Assembly: GCF_008274215.1 (NCBI RefSeq)
Contig: NZ_VTPS01000001.1
Coordinates: 124,001-188,000 of the forward strand
Direction: 5' to 3'
DNA length: 64,000 nucleotides
From: Calorimonas adulescens
Lineage (GTDB): Bacteria > Bacillota > Thermoanaerobacteria > Thermoanaerobacterales > UBA4877
Shown: positions 1 through 9,226 of the stretch, piece after piece
Numbering within the stretch: the first letter of the stretch is position 1
Layout: each line of letters begins with the position of its first letter
Notes under the pieces: model-generated
What the model was told of the DNA's origin: nothing
The model's database searches: none
Seen by the model: only the letters and a program-made list of their open reading frames with translations
Position numbers and translations under genes: made by a program

Positions 1-1098
1 GCTCAACTTTAATGCATTGTCTAAATACTGTTTTTGAATTTCCCTTATCTCATCGCCAAGTCTACTCAATTCCTCAGTATTGCTCTTTAAGCTTAACAGC
101 TCATTTTCGATTTTATCCTTAAATTTCAGTATGTCTTCTATAGTAACACCATACTTACGTTTCAACTCGTTTATCTGATTTATTCTCTCCTCTATCCATG
201 TAAGTTCGTCAGGATTATATTCAAAGGTATCAAGATAACTCCGTATTTCTCTAGCAGTATCCTCAAGATTATAATAACTGTTGCTCACTGTATTGTAAAA
301 CTCCACAAACTCCTTAAAGTCTTTAATTTTCTCCAATCCATTCATTATAATACCAAGGTTGTCAATAACGGACGCAGTGCCCCCATATAATCTCTCATAA
401 GAATCCTTTAAAGTTTCAAAAATCTTCTTCGAATTTTTTACTATTTTTATCCTCTCTTCTAATTCCTCGTCCTCCCCAATGCGTAAATTGGCAGAACGGA
501 TATCCTTCAATTGATACTCTAAAAGGTCTATAGTACGAGCTTTTTCCCTTTCCTGATTATGTAACTCTGTAAATCTATCATTCTTTTCCTCAAATCTGCT
601 GCAAAGTTCCTGTACATTTTTAACGAGCTGCTTTATTTGATTTTTACCAAAAGAATCCAGCAGCTTTAAGTGATTATTCACATTTAAAAGACTCTGATTC
701 TCGTTTTGCCCAACAATTTCTAATAGATTACTGCTTATATTCTTTATTACATTGAGCGGATATTGTTTACCGTTAATCCTCGAGACGCTCTTTCCGTTCT
801 GATTGAACTCTCTGCTGATAATAAGGACATCACTATCCATTAGACCTATTTCTGTAATTGCTGAATATAGTTCCTCGTTCGCCATCTGTATATCAAAGCT
901 GCCTTCAATGTATGCCGAGTCTGTACCTGTCCTTATGTAGTCCTTATCAGCCCTGCCACCTAAAAGTACATTGACTGCATCTATAATTATAGACTTACCA
1001 GCTCCAGTTTCGCCGGTAAAAATATTTAGGCCGTCTGTAAAATCAACGTCTATCGATTCAATCAAGGCAAAATTCTTTATACTTAAAGATAGCAACAT
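1..1098 (-). CDS. recN: DNA repair protein RecN, N-terminal part (gene runs off the window)
   Basis: Partial gene: the frame is open to the left edge, giving the first 366 codons of a protein that is usually about 560 residues. RecN is an SMC-like ATPase acting early in double-strand break repair. The N-terminus starts MLLSLSIKNFALIES and carries the Walker A motif GETGAGKS at residues 29-36, followed by a charged region expected to form the coiled coil. The signature motif and Walker B lie outside the window. The ATG at 1098 follows a GGTGAT Shine-Dalgarno site and lies 11 nt after the argR stop, so the two genes are probably cotranscribed, as in most Firmicutes. Confidence 0.95.
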   Translation of the reverse strand, partial: MLLSLSIKNFALIESIDVDFTDGLNIFTGETGAGKSIIIDAVNVLLGGRADKDYIRTGTDSAYIEGSFDIQMANEELYSAITEIGLMDSDVLIISREFNQNGKSVSRINGKQYPLNVIKNISSNLLEIVGQNENQSLLNVNNHLKLLDSFGKNQIKQLVKNVQELCSRFEEKNDRFTELHNQEREKARTIDLLEYQLKDIRSANLRIGEDEELEERIKIVKNSKKIFETLKDSYERLYGGTASVIDNLGIIMNGLEKIKDFKEFVEFYNTVSNSYYNLEDTAREIRSYLDTFEYNPDELTWIEERINQINELKRKYGVTIEDILKFKDKIENELLSLKSNTEELSRLGDEIREIQKQYLDNALKLS

Positions 1099-1109
1099 TA
1101 TAGATCACC

Positions 1110-1562
1110 TTATTTGATGTATTTATTAAACCGGTTTGCGACCTCACTGGCGAGAAAACCTTCTCTGATAATGAGAAATATCGTATCATCACCAGCCAGC
1201 GAACCAACAATCTCATTCATGTTGATGGCATCAATAGCTGCTGCTGCCGCCATAGCAGTCCCGGAAAGAGTCTTTAGCACCACTATATTCCCTGAATAAT
1301 CCACTCTTACCAAAGATTCACTTAAAAGTGTGGTGAGTCTGTTCATTATACCCTCATCCTGCTGTTTTAATGGAGCATACCTGTAATGACCATTTTCAGT
1401 TAAAACCTTTACCAGTCTTAATTCCTTTATATCCCTTGACACTGTGGCCTGAGTTACATCTATTCCCTCTTTCTTCAACTCCTCTGCAAGCTCTTCCTGT
1501 GTCTCTATCGGTTTTCTCTCTATCAAATCAAGAATTTTAGCATGACGCGCTATTTTCATCAT
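1110..1562 (-). CDS. argR: Arginine repressor ArgR/AhrC
   Basis: Hexameric arginine-responsive regulator of arginine metabolism. About 150 residues, the usual length. The N-terminal winged helix has the recognition segment [15 protein letters not shown]. The C-terminal oligomerisation and arginine-binding domain contains [13 protein letters not shown] and the acidic [12 protein letters not shown] stretch typical of the family. The longest frame begins with GTG at 1571, but the GAGAGGTG Shine-Dalgarno site fits the ATG at 1562 (or the next ATG at 1559). It lies between nadK and recN, the standard place for argR in sporulating Firmicutes. Confidence 0.93.
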   Translation of the reverse strand: MMKIARHAKILDLIERKPIETQEELAEELKKEGIDVTQATVSRDIKELRLVKVLTENGHYRYAPLKQQDEGIMNRLTTLLSESLVRVDYSGNIVVLKTLSGTAMAAAAAIDAINMNEIVGSLAGDDTIFLIIREGFLASEVANRFNKYIK

Positions 1563-1580
1563 GTTTTTCACACCTCTCTA

Positions 1581-2429
1581 TCATTCTTTTAACTTGGTCC
1601 TGAGAACATTAAAAAATGATTTTCCTGAGGTTTTTATCAATTTTGTATCATATTGTGACTTCCTCACAATGACTTCATCTCCTAAATTGAGTTTATACCC
1701 TTGCTGTCCATCTACAGTCAACATTATATCCTGATTCTCATCAAGGATGGTAACCCTTACTGTACTTTCCGGTGAAGCAATGATTGACCGCGAATATAAG
1801 GTATGTGGACATATTGGAGTGATTATTAATAGTTCTATGTTTGGCGTACATATGGGGCCGCCTGCCGATAGTGAATAAGCGGTAGAGCCCGTAGGACTTG
1901 ATATGATCAGCCCATCAGCGGAATATGTGTCGACATAATCATCGTCCACATATGTTTTTAAGTGTATCATCCTGGAAAATGAACCTTTGGTTATACCAAT
2001 GTCATTCAGTGCAGTGTAGCTCTCCATCTCCACCCCATTTTTTAATATCACAGCCTCCAGCATCATTCTCTCGTCAATATAGTAATCATCCATGATACAT
2101 TTATTCAACGCCTTATACATTTCTGCGTACTCCACATCAGTTAAAAAGCCAAGGTGGCCAAGATTTACACCCAGTATAGGCTTACCATAGGGCGCACATT
2201 GCCTTGCTACGCTCAAGAGTGTTCCATCTCCGCCCAATACCACAACAAAATCGCAGTTTTTATATATTTCCCATAGTTTTAAACCCAATTCCTTTCTTCC
2301 AATTTTGTACGCCATAAACTCATTTAAGAGAGGTTTACATTCCATCTCTTCAATGTATTTAACAGCGGAAATGGTGATCTGGAACTCCGTATCTTTCTGT
2401 ATATTGGATATTACACCAATGTTTTTCAT
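1581..2429 (-). CDS. nadK: NAD kinase
   Basis: Phosphorylates NAD to NADP in the cytosol. 282 residues, a normal length. The signature GGDGT occurs in VVLGGDGTLLSVAR. The second conserved block ALNDIGITKG and the glycine-rich DGLIISSPTGSTAYSLSAGGP region (split here only by naming) are also present. Start ATG at 2429 has a strong AGGAGGTAA site and overlaps the tlyA stop by 4 nt, indicating translational coupling. Confidence 0.95.
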   Translation of the reverse strand: MKNIGVISNIQKDTEFQITISAVKYIEEMECKPLLNEFMAYKIGRKELGLKLWEIYKNCDFVVVLGGDGTLLSVARQCAPYGKPILGVNLGHLGFLTDVEYAEMYKALNKCIMDDYYIDERMMLEAVILKNGVEMESYTALNDIGITKGSFSRMIHLKTYVDDDYVDTYSADGLIISSPTGSTAYSLSAGGPICTPNIELLIITPICPHTLYSRSIIASPESTVRVTILDENQDIMLTVDGQQGYKLNLGDEVIVRKSQYDTKLIKTSGKSFFNVLRTKLKE

Positions 2430-3235
2430 AAATTACCTCCTGAAAGTTCCTCATGAGCAGTTTCAACAGTGCAACGTATTTTATCCATGTCCAATAAAGG
2501 CGGAACCTTGCTAAAAAGGGAAAGAAATTCAATGTTACCCTTGGGACCTCTAATAGGTGAGTAGGTAATGTCCTTCATAAAAAGTCCTTCTTTTTGGGCT
2601 GATAAAAGCACATTTTCTATTACCATCAGATGTATATTTCTGTCCTTTACCACCCCTTTTTTCCCTATATGTTCTCTGCCGGCTTCAAACTGTGGCTTTA
2701 TTAATGATATTATAATTCCATCATCTTTTAAGAGTGAGGCTGCCGGTCTGAATATCTTGTCCAGGGAAATAAATGAGACATCAATGGTTATTATATCCAC
2801 TTTCTCTCCTATGTCGTCTTCAGTAAGATATCTGGCATTTTTCCTCTCAACCACCCTTACCCTATCATCTCTTCGCAGTTTTTCGGCTAGCTGGCCATAA
2901 CCTACATCTACAGAATATACCCTTGCTGCTCCTTCCTGCAGAAGACAGTCAGTAAAACCACCAGTGGATGCCCCTATATCTACAGCCACTTTGTTATGTA
3001 CTGAAATGCCAAATTCGTCAATTGCCCTCTTTATTTTAAGTCCACCTCTGCTCACATATGGTAGACCTTCCTTTAATTCTATCTCAGAGTTTACATCAAC
3101 AGACATACCAGGTTTATCCGAGACCTTACCGTTTACAAGCACGCTACCAGCCATTATCAATTTCCTCGCTGCCTCTCTGCTGGTGGCCAGGCCTTTATTA
3201 AAGACAAGCACATCCAGTCTTTCTTTATTGTTCAT
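2426..3235 (-). CDS. tlyA: TlyA family rRNA 2'-O-methyltransferase
   Basis: Predicted S-adenosylmethionine-dependent rRNA ribose methyltransferase of the TlyA (hemolysin A) family, 269 residues. An S4 RNA-binding domain is at the N-terminus (RLDVLVFNKGLATSREAARK). It is followed by an FtsJ-like Rossmann methyltransferase domain with DIGASTGGFTDCLLQ as the SAM-binding motif. It overlaps dxs by 11 nt, with GGTGG upstream of the ATG. In Bacillus the homologue is yqxC, also between dxs and nadK/argR. The exact rRNA target cannot be read from the sequence. Confidence 0.9.
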   Translation of the reverse strand: MNNKERLDVLVFNKGLATSREAARKLIMAGSVLVNGKVSDKPGMSVDVNSEIELKEGLPYVSRGGLKIKRAIDEFGISVHNKVAVDIGASTGGFTDCLLQEGAARVYSVDVGYGQLAEKLRRDDRVRVVERKNARYLTEDDIGEKVDIITIDVSFISLDKIFRPAASLLKDDGIIISLIKPQFEAGREHIGKKGVVKDRNIHLMVIENVLLSAQKEGLFMKDITYSPIRGPKGNIEFLSLFSKVPPLLDMDKIRCTVETAHEELSGGNL

Positions 3236-5099
3236 TATCGTCCACCATTTCCAGAATATGCTTTTTTATTGAGTCAGCATCAAGGCCACATAACTTATAT
3301 AGCTCTTCCTGACTGCCATGGGAAATAAACCTATCTGGTATGCCCAACAATTTTATTTTAACATTTTTTATATTTTTTTCAGCAATAATTTGCAAAATGC
3401 TGCTACCCAGCCCACCCTTAACAACATTATTTTCAACAATAATCACCCTTCCTGTCTTCTTTATAGAAGATACAATCAAATCCTCATCAATAGGCTTAAT
3501 AAATCTAATATTTATAACATCGGGGTGTATACCCAATCTCTTAATCTCTTCCAGTATACTTAAAACCGTATTACACATCATACCTTCGCATATAATAGAG
3601 AGGTCATCCCCTTGTTCAACTAATTCTGCCTTACCGTACTTTATATCATCTACACTTCCTTCATCATTTGTATATCCTCGTGGATACCTTATAGACACAG
3701 GCCCTTCATGCTTTACAGCAAACTTAAGCATAGCCTTAAGTTCTGCGCCATTCCTGGGCGACATTATGGTCATATTTGGTATCATACTTAAATAGGAGAT
3801 ATCAAACACCCCATGATGAGTCTCACCATCATGGCCCACCAGTCCAGCCCTATCTATCGCAAGCACCACATGGAGGTTCTGCATACAGACATCATGTATA
3901 ATCTGGTCAAACCCTCTCTGTAAAAAAGTGGAGTAGACAGCAAAGACAGGGATAAATCCTAGTGAGGCCAGGCCGGCTGCCATGGTTACAGCATGTTGTT
4001 CCGCTATTCCCACATCAAAAAATCTATCAGGAAATTTTTTTGAAAATTCTGCAAGACCTGTGCCATCCTCCATAGCAGCAGTAATAGCAACTATTCTTCT
4101 GTCTTTTTCTGCTATCTGCACCAATTCCTCACCAAAAATTTTCGAAAATGTTTTCCCATTTTTATGTACTATCGTTTCCCCAGTGTTTATATCAAAAGGA
4201 TCCACTCCATGAAATCTAGCGGGACTTTTCTCTGCAGGACCGTATCCATATCCCTTTTTTGTTATAGCATGAACTATTTTAGGTCCTTTTATATCTATAG
4301 AGACCTCAAAAATCTTTATTAAAGAAGAAATATCATGGCCATCCACAGGTCCAAGATACGTATATCCCAAATCCTCAAAAAACATACCAGGAATTATCAG
4401 ATATTTTATACCTTCCTTAGCCCTCTCTATAGTCCTTGTCATTTTGTCGCCTAAAACAGGAACATGCTTCAGCTTTTGCTTAACATCCTCTTTTATCTTA
4501 GAATACACGGGAGCTGCCCTCAACTGGCTTAAATACAGTGAAAGTCCACCAACATTATGGGATATAGACATTTCGTTATCGTTTAATACAATGAGTATAT
4601 CTGTGTTACTTCTTCCGGCATCGTTTAATCCCTCAAGGGCTATGCCTCCAGTGAGAGCTCCATCGCCTATAACTGCCACAACCTGAAAATCCTTGCCTTC
4701 AAGGTCCCTGGCCCTTGCCATCCCAAGTGCAGCAGAGATTGAAGTGCTGGCATGTCCTGTCCCAAACATATCAAATATACTCTCCTGCCTCTTTGGAAAT
4801 CCACTGATACCGCCCATCTGCCTTAGGGTATTAAATCTGTCTCTTCTTCCAGTCAGTATTTTGTACACATAAGACTGGTGCCCCACATCCCAGACTATTT
4901 TATCCTCTGGAAAATCAAATACAGTCAATAGTGCAATAGTAAGCTCTACAACACCTAAATTTGATGCAAGATGTCCACCTGTTTTAGATACATTTTGGAC
5001 AAGGAAATCCCTTATTTCCTTTGCAACGGCATTCAATTCATAAGTTTTCAATCTCTTGATATCAGCAGGTGAGTTTATTTTATCAAGATACTTATACAT
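3225..5099 (-). CDS. dxs: 1-deoxy-D-xylulose-5-phosphate synthase
   Basis: Thiamine-diphosphate enzyme that condenses pyruvate and glyceraldehyde 3-phosphate, the first step of the MEP isoprenoid pathway. The ThDP motif GDGALTGG and the following NDNEMSI are present, and the transketolase pyrimidine-binding block VGIAEQHAVTMAAG lies in the middle. The longest frame starts at 5144, but the ATG at 5099 (MYKYLDKINSPADIK) matches the family N-terminus and overlaps the oapA stop, giving 624 residues. It shares the MEP pathway theme with ispA upstream; the OLE RNA and oapA sit between them. Confidence 0.95.
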   Translation of the reverse strand: MYKYLDKINSPADIKRLKTYELNAVAKEIRDFLVQNVSKTGGHLASNLGVVELTIALLTVFDFPEDKIVWDVGHQSYVYKILTGRRDRFNTLRQMGGISGFPKRQESIFDMFGTGHASTSISAALGMARARDLEGKDFQVVAVIGDGALTGGIALEGLNDAGRSNTDILIVLNDNEMSISHNVGGLSLYLSQLRAAPVYSKIKEDVKQKLKHVPVLGDKMTRTIERAKEGIKYLIIPGMFFEDLGYTYLGPVDGHDISSLIKIFEVSIDIKGPKIVHAITKKGYGYGPAEKSPARFHGVDPFDINTGETIVHKNGKTFSKIFGEELVQIAEKDRRIVAITAAMEDGTGLAEFSKKFPDRFFDVGIAEQHAVTMAAGLASLGFIPVFAVYSTFLQRGFDQIIHDVCMQNLHVVLAIDRAGLVGHDGETHHGVFDISYLSMIPNMTIMSPRNGAELKAMLKFAVKHEGPVSIRYPRGYTNDEGSVDDIKYGKAELVEQGDDLSIICEGMMCNTVLSILEEIKRLGIHPDVINIRFIKPIDEDLIVSSIKKTGRVIIVENNVVKGGLGSSILQIIAEKNIKNVKIKLLGIPDRFISHGSQEELYKLCGLDADSIKKHILEMVDDNEQ

Positions 5100-5700
5100 C
5101 TCTATCTGCCTTCCTGTTCCTTTTAGATTTATTTTTCTTATCATTGAAAAAATCTATACCTGTTCTATCGGATATCAGGTTCAAAATTTTACCAACCCAT
5201 AGGCAAATGAAAAGACTATTATCTATCGCTACAGACTTTCCAATGGCCTTTCCCCCTATAGTTAAGGTAGACACAACTGCACTCATTATAATGCTCATGT
5301 ATGACATCTTAAAAAAATTAAAAATCATCCCAAATCTTGCAAGGATTATAGCCATAGATACGCCACTGACCACTCCACAAATATCGCCAACCACATCATT
5401 GCAAAAATTGGATACCATATCAGCATTCCTTATAAGTTTAATGGCATATTTTGCGCCAAAAACCCTATCGGAAGCCATCGCATGAAAAGGCTCTTCATCC
5501 GCCGATGTTACCGCAACTCCTATTATGTCAAATATTATGCCAATCAAAATTATCACAAGGAGAATTAATAACGCTATTATGAGGGTTACATCTTCAAGCA
5601 ACAGACTGGATAAACTGCTTATCAGAATTGACAATATGAAACTTAAAATGCAAACATACAGCACCCATCGGTAATTTATATGTATATCCCTTTTACCCAT
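5092..5700 (-). CDS. oapA: OLE-associated protein A (membrane protein)
   Basis: 202-residue integral membrane protein directly downstream of the OLE RNA, in the position defining OapA. Hydrophobic helices are visible near residues 12-33, 37-62, 104-125 and 128-150, and the tail is rich in Lys and Arg. The family is known to bind OLE RNA and recruit it to the membrane, where the complex affects tolerance to cold, alcohols, Mg2+ and poor carbon sources in Halalkalibacterium halodurans. Start ATG at 5700 follows GGAGG; an ATG 5 nt upstream of it is out of frame and stops at once. Its stop overlaps the dxs start, so it is coupled to isoprenoid synthesis. Confidence 0.88.
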   Translation of the reverse strand: MGKRDIHINYRWVLYVCILSFILSILISSLSSLLLEDVTLIIALLILLVIILIGIIFDIIGVAVTSADEEPFHAMASDRVFGAKYAIKLIRNADMVSNFCNDVVGDICGVVSGVSMAIILARFGMIFNFFKMSYMSIIMSAVVSTLTIGGKAIGKSVAIDNSLFICLWVGKILNLISDRTGIDFFNDKKNKSKRNRKADRDV

Positions 5701-5711
5701 TCATAGTCCTC

Positions 5712-6278
5712 CAGAATAAACCGTAGGTGGCAATGCACTGAGTAAATTTTGCAGCTTCAGGTCCAGTAGGATTTCCCATCAGGATACTGCCTGTCGCCAG
5801 GTCAGCAGTTTCCTTTTAAATCCTGATCTGCCTGGTCACCCATGACAGAACTGGATCGCCACTAAGACTGCACCGTAATCCCCAATGCATCTCCTTGCAC
5901 GATTAGTCTAGGGGCTTTCCCCGACAGCTTTCCCAACCTATAGCCTCTTTTGCAAAATTGGTTTCAAGGACTATCCTCTCTCCCAATTCCACTTCAAGGC
6001 AGGCTACACTATTTGCGGTTGCCCACAAATAGGTTACACCCAGGTCCTTGGCACGTGAACAACTCACGTTGCATGAGGACCTCAGGTCTCCGCGAGATGA
6101 GGGTCAACGCCTGCATGCCATTGCAGATCGCCCCCATCCCTTACTCCCTGCACAGGCCCCTAACTGGGCGTTAAAAGCCCATACAAGGAACTTCATCGAT
6201 GTGCCCTTTGACGGATTTTTAGGCCCGTCCTCAAGGTTGGCTCAGCTGACTAGAATACTACGCCACCTACGCTTTGGA
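5712..6278 (-). ncRNA. ole: OLE RNA (ornate, large, extremophilic)
   Basis: About 565 nt of GC-rich, non-coding, highly structured sequence between ispA and oapA. The ends pair exactly: CGTAGGTGGC (minus strand, 6271 to 6262) with GCCACCTACG (5731 to 5722), forming the long-range closing stem. Many local hairpins are visible inside, for example around the Watson-Crick arms of CTATTTGTGGGCAACCGCAAATAG. Length, terminal pairing and neighbours (ispA, oapA, dxs) agree with the OLE class, which is restricted to extremophilic or anaerobic Firmicutes. Small open frames on the plus strand across it look like chance. The 3' stem ends about 20 nt before the oapA start, so RNA and mRNA are probably one transcript. 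A covariance-model search would settle the exact ends. Confidence 0.93.
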
Positions 6279-6283
6279 TTTAA

Positions 6284-6312
6284 ATTATAGCATATATCCT
6301 CACTTTATACAA
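6284..6312 (-). promoter_or_regulatory. SigA-type promoter for OLE RNA
   Basis: TTGTAT (6307-6312) and TATAAT (6284-6289) are separated by 17 nt, and the -10 is preceded by TGC (extended -10). The predicted start near 6278 is only a few bases ahead of the closing stem of the OLE RNA. It lies in the gap after ispA, so OLE and oapA need not depend on readthrough. Confidence 0.7.
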
Positions 6313-6417
6313 TGTCATTATCAGCCTGATTTGCCTGATAATAATACATTTTTTATGGGTATGGAATTTCTTGTAGAACAATCACCATATAGATATATCA
6401 GTTTTGGTCATACTCAT

Positions 6418-7278
6418 TTATGCTTTCCTGTCAATAAGACTCATGGTAAGATTCCTTAAAAATGCAGCTTTATCACCAAATATGTTTAATGAATCTATTG
6501 CATCCTTTGAAAGCTTTTTTACATACTCCCTGGCACCCTCAATACCCAAAATGGATGTGTATGTGGGTTTATCAGGGAATATTTCATTCTCCTTATAATC
6601 CAATATGTCATCCTGCACCTGAAAGGCCAGGCCCAACTTTTCACCAAATGTATTAAGATATAATATATCACTACTTCCAGCACCGCCAATTATAGCTCCT
6701 GCCACCACGCTGGCTCTGATCAGGCATCCAGTTTTTCTAATGTCCATATCCATTAACTTTTCAGAGGTATCTATTATGGATACAGAGTTAATATCTATGA
6801 CCTGTCCACCTACAAGGCCTTTGCTGTCACATGCCTCTGCTATCTCTTTACCAGCCAACACATAAAGCTTCATTCGCTCACTATATGTAAGTGCCGACTC
6901 ATATATCACATTAAAAGCATGAGTGAGCAGTGCATCACCTGCCAGTATAGCTATTGCCTCGCCAAATACCCTGTGAGATGTTGGCTTTCCACGCCTGAAG
7001 TCATCATTATCCATTGCAGGGAGGTCGTCATGAATAAGTGAATAGGTGTGTATATATTCTATGGCACACGCTACCGGGAGTATATACTTAACGTCCCTAT
7101 CAAACATCTCATAGGTTGCCATGGCCAGTATTGGCCTGATTCTCTTGCCACCAGAAGAGACACTGTATCTCATGGCCTGATGAATTATTTCGGGTTTTTC
7201 ATCTTCGTGTGGAAGATAAGTTTTAAGACCATCCTCTATTATAGATAACTTTTTTTGAAATTCCTCTTTAAAATCCAA
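6418..7278 (-). CDS. ispA: Farnesyl/geranyl diphosphate synthase
   Basis: Trans-isoprenyl diphosphate synthase, about 286 residues. The first aspartate-rich motif is in LIHDDLPAMDND and the second in LAFQVQDDILDY. The FQ motif before the second Asp cluster is that of short-chain (C15) synthases. The longest frame starts at 7326, deep inside xseB. Family N-termini (LDFKEEFQKKL) suggest the TTG at 7278 after GGAGAG, although a GTG at 7296 cannot be excluded. It is coupled to xseB, and dxs of the same pathway lies beyond OLE-oapA. Confidence 0.92.
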   Translation of the reverse strand: MDFKEEFQKKLSIIEDGLKTYLPHEDEKPEIIHQAMRYSVSSGGKRIRPILAMATYEMFDRDVKYILPVACAIEYIHTYSLIHDDLPAMDNDDFRRGKPTSHRVFGEAIAILAGDALLTHAFNVIYESALTYSERMKLYVLAGKEIAEACDSKGLVGGQVIDINSVSIIDTSEKLMDMDIRKTGCLIRASVVAGAIIGGAGSSDILYLNTFGEKLGLAFQVQDDILDYKENEIFPDKPTYTSILGIEGAREYVKKLSKDAIDSLNIFGDKAAFLRNLTMSLIDRKA

Positions 7279-7510
7279 GTTTCTCTCCGTTACCACCCTC
7301 GTATTTGACCTCCTTATATAAACCATTTTCTTCCATCAGGATATTTACCCTCATCCTTGCTCTTACCAATGCATCCCTGCAATAATTTGAAAGTCTAATA
7401 CCCTCTTCAAATAGATTTACAGACTCCTCCAAGCCTAGGTTCCCCTGTTGAAGAATATTTACGATATCTTCTAGTCGCTTCATCGCACCCTCAAAATCCA
7501 TCTCATTCAA
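7268..7510 (-). CDS. xseB: Exodeoxyribonuclease VII small subunit
   Basis: 80-residue helical subunit of exonuclease VII. It contains the family signature FEGAMKRLEDIVNILQQGNLGLEESVNLFEEG. The TTG at 7510, which overlaps the xseA stop, has a GAGGTG site 7 nt upstream; the ATG at 7501 is too far from it. It overlaps both xseA and ispA, giving a tightly coupled trio. Confidence 0.93.
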   Translation of the reverse strand: MNEMDFEGAMKRLEDIVNILQQGNLGLEESVNLFEEGIRLSNYCRDALVRARMRVNILMEENGLYKEVKYEGGNGEKLGF

Positions 7511-8714
7511 TCTGGTTCACCTCTTCCACACGGCAATTGATAATGCCATTGTAAAGCCTTATTGTTATCTCATCATCCACTTTTATCATGTCAACATCCG
7601 TGATTAAACTCTTGTTCTCATCGTAAAGAACCGCAAAACCCCGTTTTAGAACACTCAAAGGATTTAATGTGCCAAGCCTTTTATCCAAAGATTCTACATC
7701 CATCCATCTTTTATTTATAAATTGGATGATATGATAGATCAAAAACTCTCTTTGCTGGGTTAGTTTCACATTGTATCTCTCAAAAAACATATCAGGTTCT
7801 AACAGCGGTGAAGATCTCATAACAAACTCCAGATGTCTGCTGTTTACTGTTATCAAATCATTTATATACCCCGTCATATAATCCTCCAACTTTTCTATCC
7901 TTTCCATAATGGAATTCATATCAGGCACAGCCATGGCAGCAGCCTCGGTAGGCGTGGCTGCCCGTGCATCCGCTACAAAGTCTGCAATGGTAAAATCAGT
8001 CTCATGACCTACTGCAGATATAACAGGATATCTCGAGGAATATATTGCCCGTGCAACTTTTTCTTCATTAAAGGGCCAGAGGTCCTCTACAGAGCCTCCA
8101 CCGCGTGCCAGTATGATGAGGTCAATGTTTTCCAAGTCATTCATTATCTCAAAGGCCGTGCATATATCATCTGCAGCCCTGTCACCCTGCACAGTAATTG
8201 GATATATGTCTATATCCACACATGGATATCTATCTGAAATAATTTTCAATATATCGTGAATAACAGCACCGTTTATAGAGGTGATGATGCCTATCTTTCT
8301 AGGGTATTCGGGTATCTGACGCTTGTGCTCCCTGTCAAATAGGCCTTCTGACCTCAGTTTTTCCTTTAAATTGTTAAGTGCAATATAATAGGCCCCAACA
8401 CCACATGGTTCCATGTTATCAACATTTATACTGTAACTTCCATTTCTCTCATAAAGCGAAATCTTCCCATGCACGGCCACCTCCATGCCGTCTGAGGGTA
8501 TAAATTTTAAATTATCCACAACATCCATGAACATAATGCACTGTATGGCAGCATAGCTATCCTTCAAGTTAAAAAAGTATGCATTGCTTTGCTGCACAAG
8601 CCTCAGGTTTGATATTTCTCCACGTACACTCAGGTTGTTGAGTATAATATCCCCTGACAATATATTTTTTATATACCTGTTGACCTCACTTACTGATAAA
8701 GTTTTTATGCGCAT
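7503..8714 (-). CDS. xseA: Exodeoxyribonuclease VII large subunit
   Basis: Catalytic subunit of exonuclease VII, 403 residues, within the family range. An N-terminal OB-fold (RGEISNLRLVQQSNAYFFNLKD) is followed by the nuclease domain with RGGGSVEDLWPFNEE and AVGHETDFTIADFVADARAATPTEAA in adjacent blocks, then a coiled region. The start ATG at 8714 uses GGGAGGC, which lies inside the folD remnant upstream, so xseA may depend on translation of that stub for coupling. Confidence 0.95.
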   Translation of the reverse strand: MRIKTLSVSEVNRYIKNILSGDIILNNLSVRGEISNLRLVQQSNAYFFNLKDSYAAIQCIMFMDVVDNLKFIPSDGMEVAVHGKISLYERNGSYSINVDNMEPCGVGAYYIALNNLKEKLRSEGLFDREHKRQIPEYPRKIGIITSINGAVIHDILKIISDRYPCVDIDIYPITVQGDRAADDICTAFEIMNDLENIDLIILARGGGSVEDLWPFNEEKVARAIYSSRYPVISAVGHETDFTIADFVADARAATPTEAAAMAVPDMNSIMERIEKLEDYMTGYINDLITVNSRHLEFVMRSSPLLEPDMFFERYNVKLTQQREFLIYHIIQFINKRWMDVESLDKRLGTLNPLSVLKRGFAVLYDENKSLITDVDMIKVDDEITIRLYNGIINCRVEEVNQIE

Positions 8715-8811
8715 TTTTAAATGCCTCCCGAGTGTTTTCCAAAAACATTGCAGCCGTTATAGGCCCGACACCACCTGGTACCGGTGTAATTTGAGTTATA
8801 TAAGAGCTCAT
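8686..8811 (-). pseudogene. folD: folD remnant: C-terminal stub of methylenetetrahydrofolate dehydrogenase/cyclohydrolase
   Basis: A 41-codon frame between nusB and xseA, where folD usually sits in Clostridia. It begins ATG inside the nusB stop (ATGA overlap) and encodes [20 protein letters not shown] and then AMFLENTREAF. ITPVPGGVGPxT followed by a short helix is the conserved C-terminal end of FolD (normally about 280-290 residues); the catalytic domains are gone. The frame closes 29 nt inside xseA. It appears to be an in-operon deletion that kept the reading frame and the xseA ribosome site. A functional FolD, if present, must be encoded elsewhere. This is a recognition by motif, not by alignment. 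Confidence 0.8.
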
Positions 8812-9212
8812 TCTACTCCTTCTTCCTTGCCAAATACATCTCCAAGCACTCCATTAATGAATGAGCCCGAATTTTCCGTACTATATTTTTTTGCGATCTC
8901 TACAGCCTCATTTATAGCAACTTTTTTTGGAATATTACCATATATTACCTCGTAGATCGCGCATCTTAAAATCGCCTGGTCTACCTTGGCAAGCCTCTCC
9001 AGCTTCCAGCCTTTAAGATTGTTCCTTATTACATTGTCAATATCATTCAAATGGCTGAATATACCAAAAAAAGTTGAGGTAATATAATCCCTCTGATTTT
9101 CATCTATGACCCCACCATAAAATTTCTGCATTATAGACTTGGGGTCATCACCTGTAATCTCGTATTCGTAGAGCATCTTCATTATATCTTCCCTGGCTGT
9201 CCTCCTGTTCAT
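8808..9212 (-). CDS. nusB: Transcription antitermination factor NusB
   Basis: 134-residue all-helical RNA-binding factor for rRNA antitermination. The N-terminus [18 protein letters not shown] and the C-terminal [29 protein letters not shown] (conserved across the family) are clear. The upstream GTG at 9230 merely contains the GGAGGG site that serves the ATG at 9212. It follows the Asp23-AmaP-DUF2273 group, the standard order in Firmicutes. Confidence 0.95.
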   Translation of the reverse strand: MNRRTAREDIMKMLYEYEITGDDPKSIMQKFYGGVIDENQRDYITSTFFGIFSHLNDIDNVIRNNLKGWKLERLAKVDQAILRCAIYEVIYGNIPKKVAINEAVEIAKKYSTENSGSFINGVLGDVFGKEEGVE

Positions 9213-9226
9213 ACATTCCCTCCTGG

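Noticed and set aside
5950-6290. Plus-strand open frames of 74 and 80 codons across the OLE region
   Set aside because: They lie antisense to a well-paired structured RNA, lack ribosome sites and resemble no protein; GC-rich sequence with few stops explains them.
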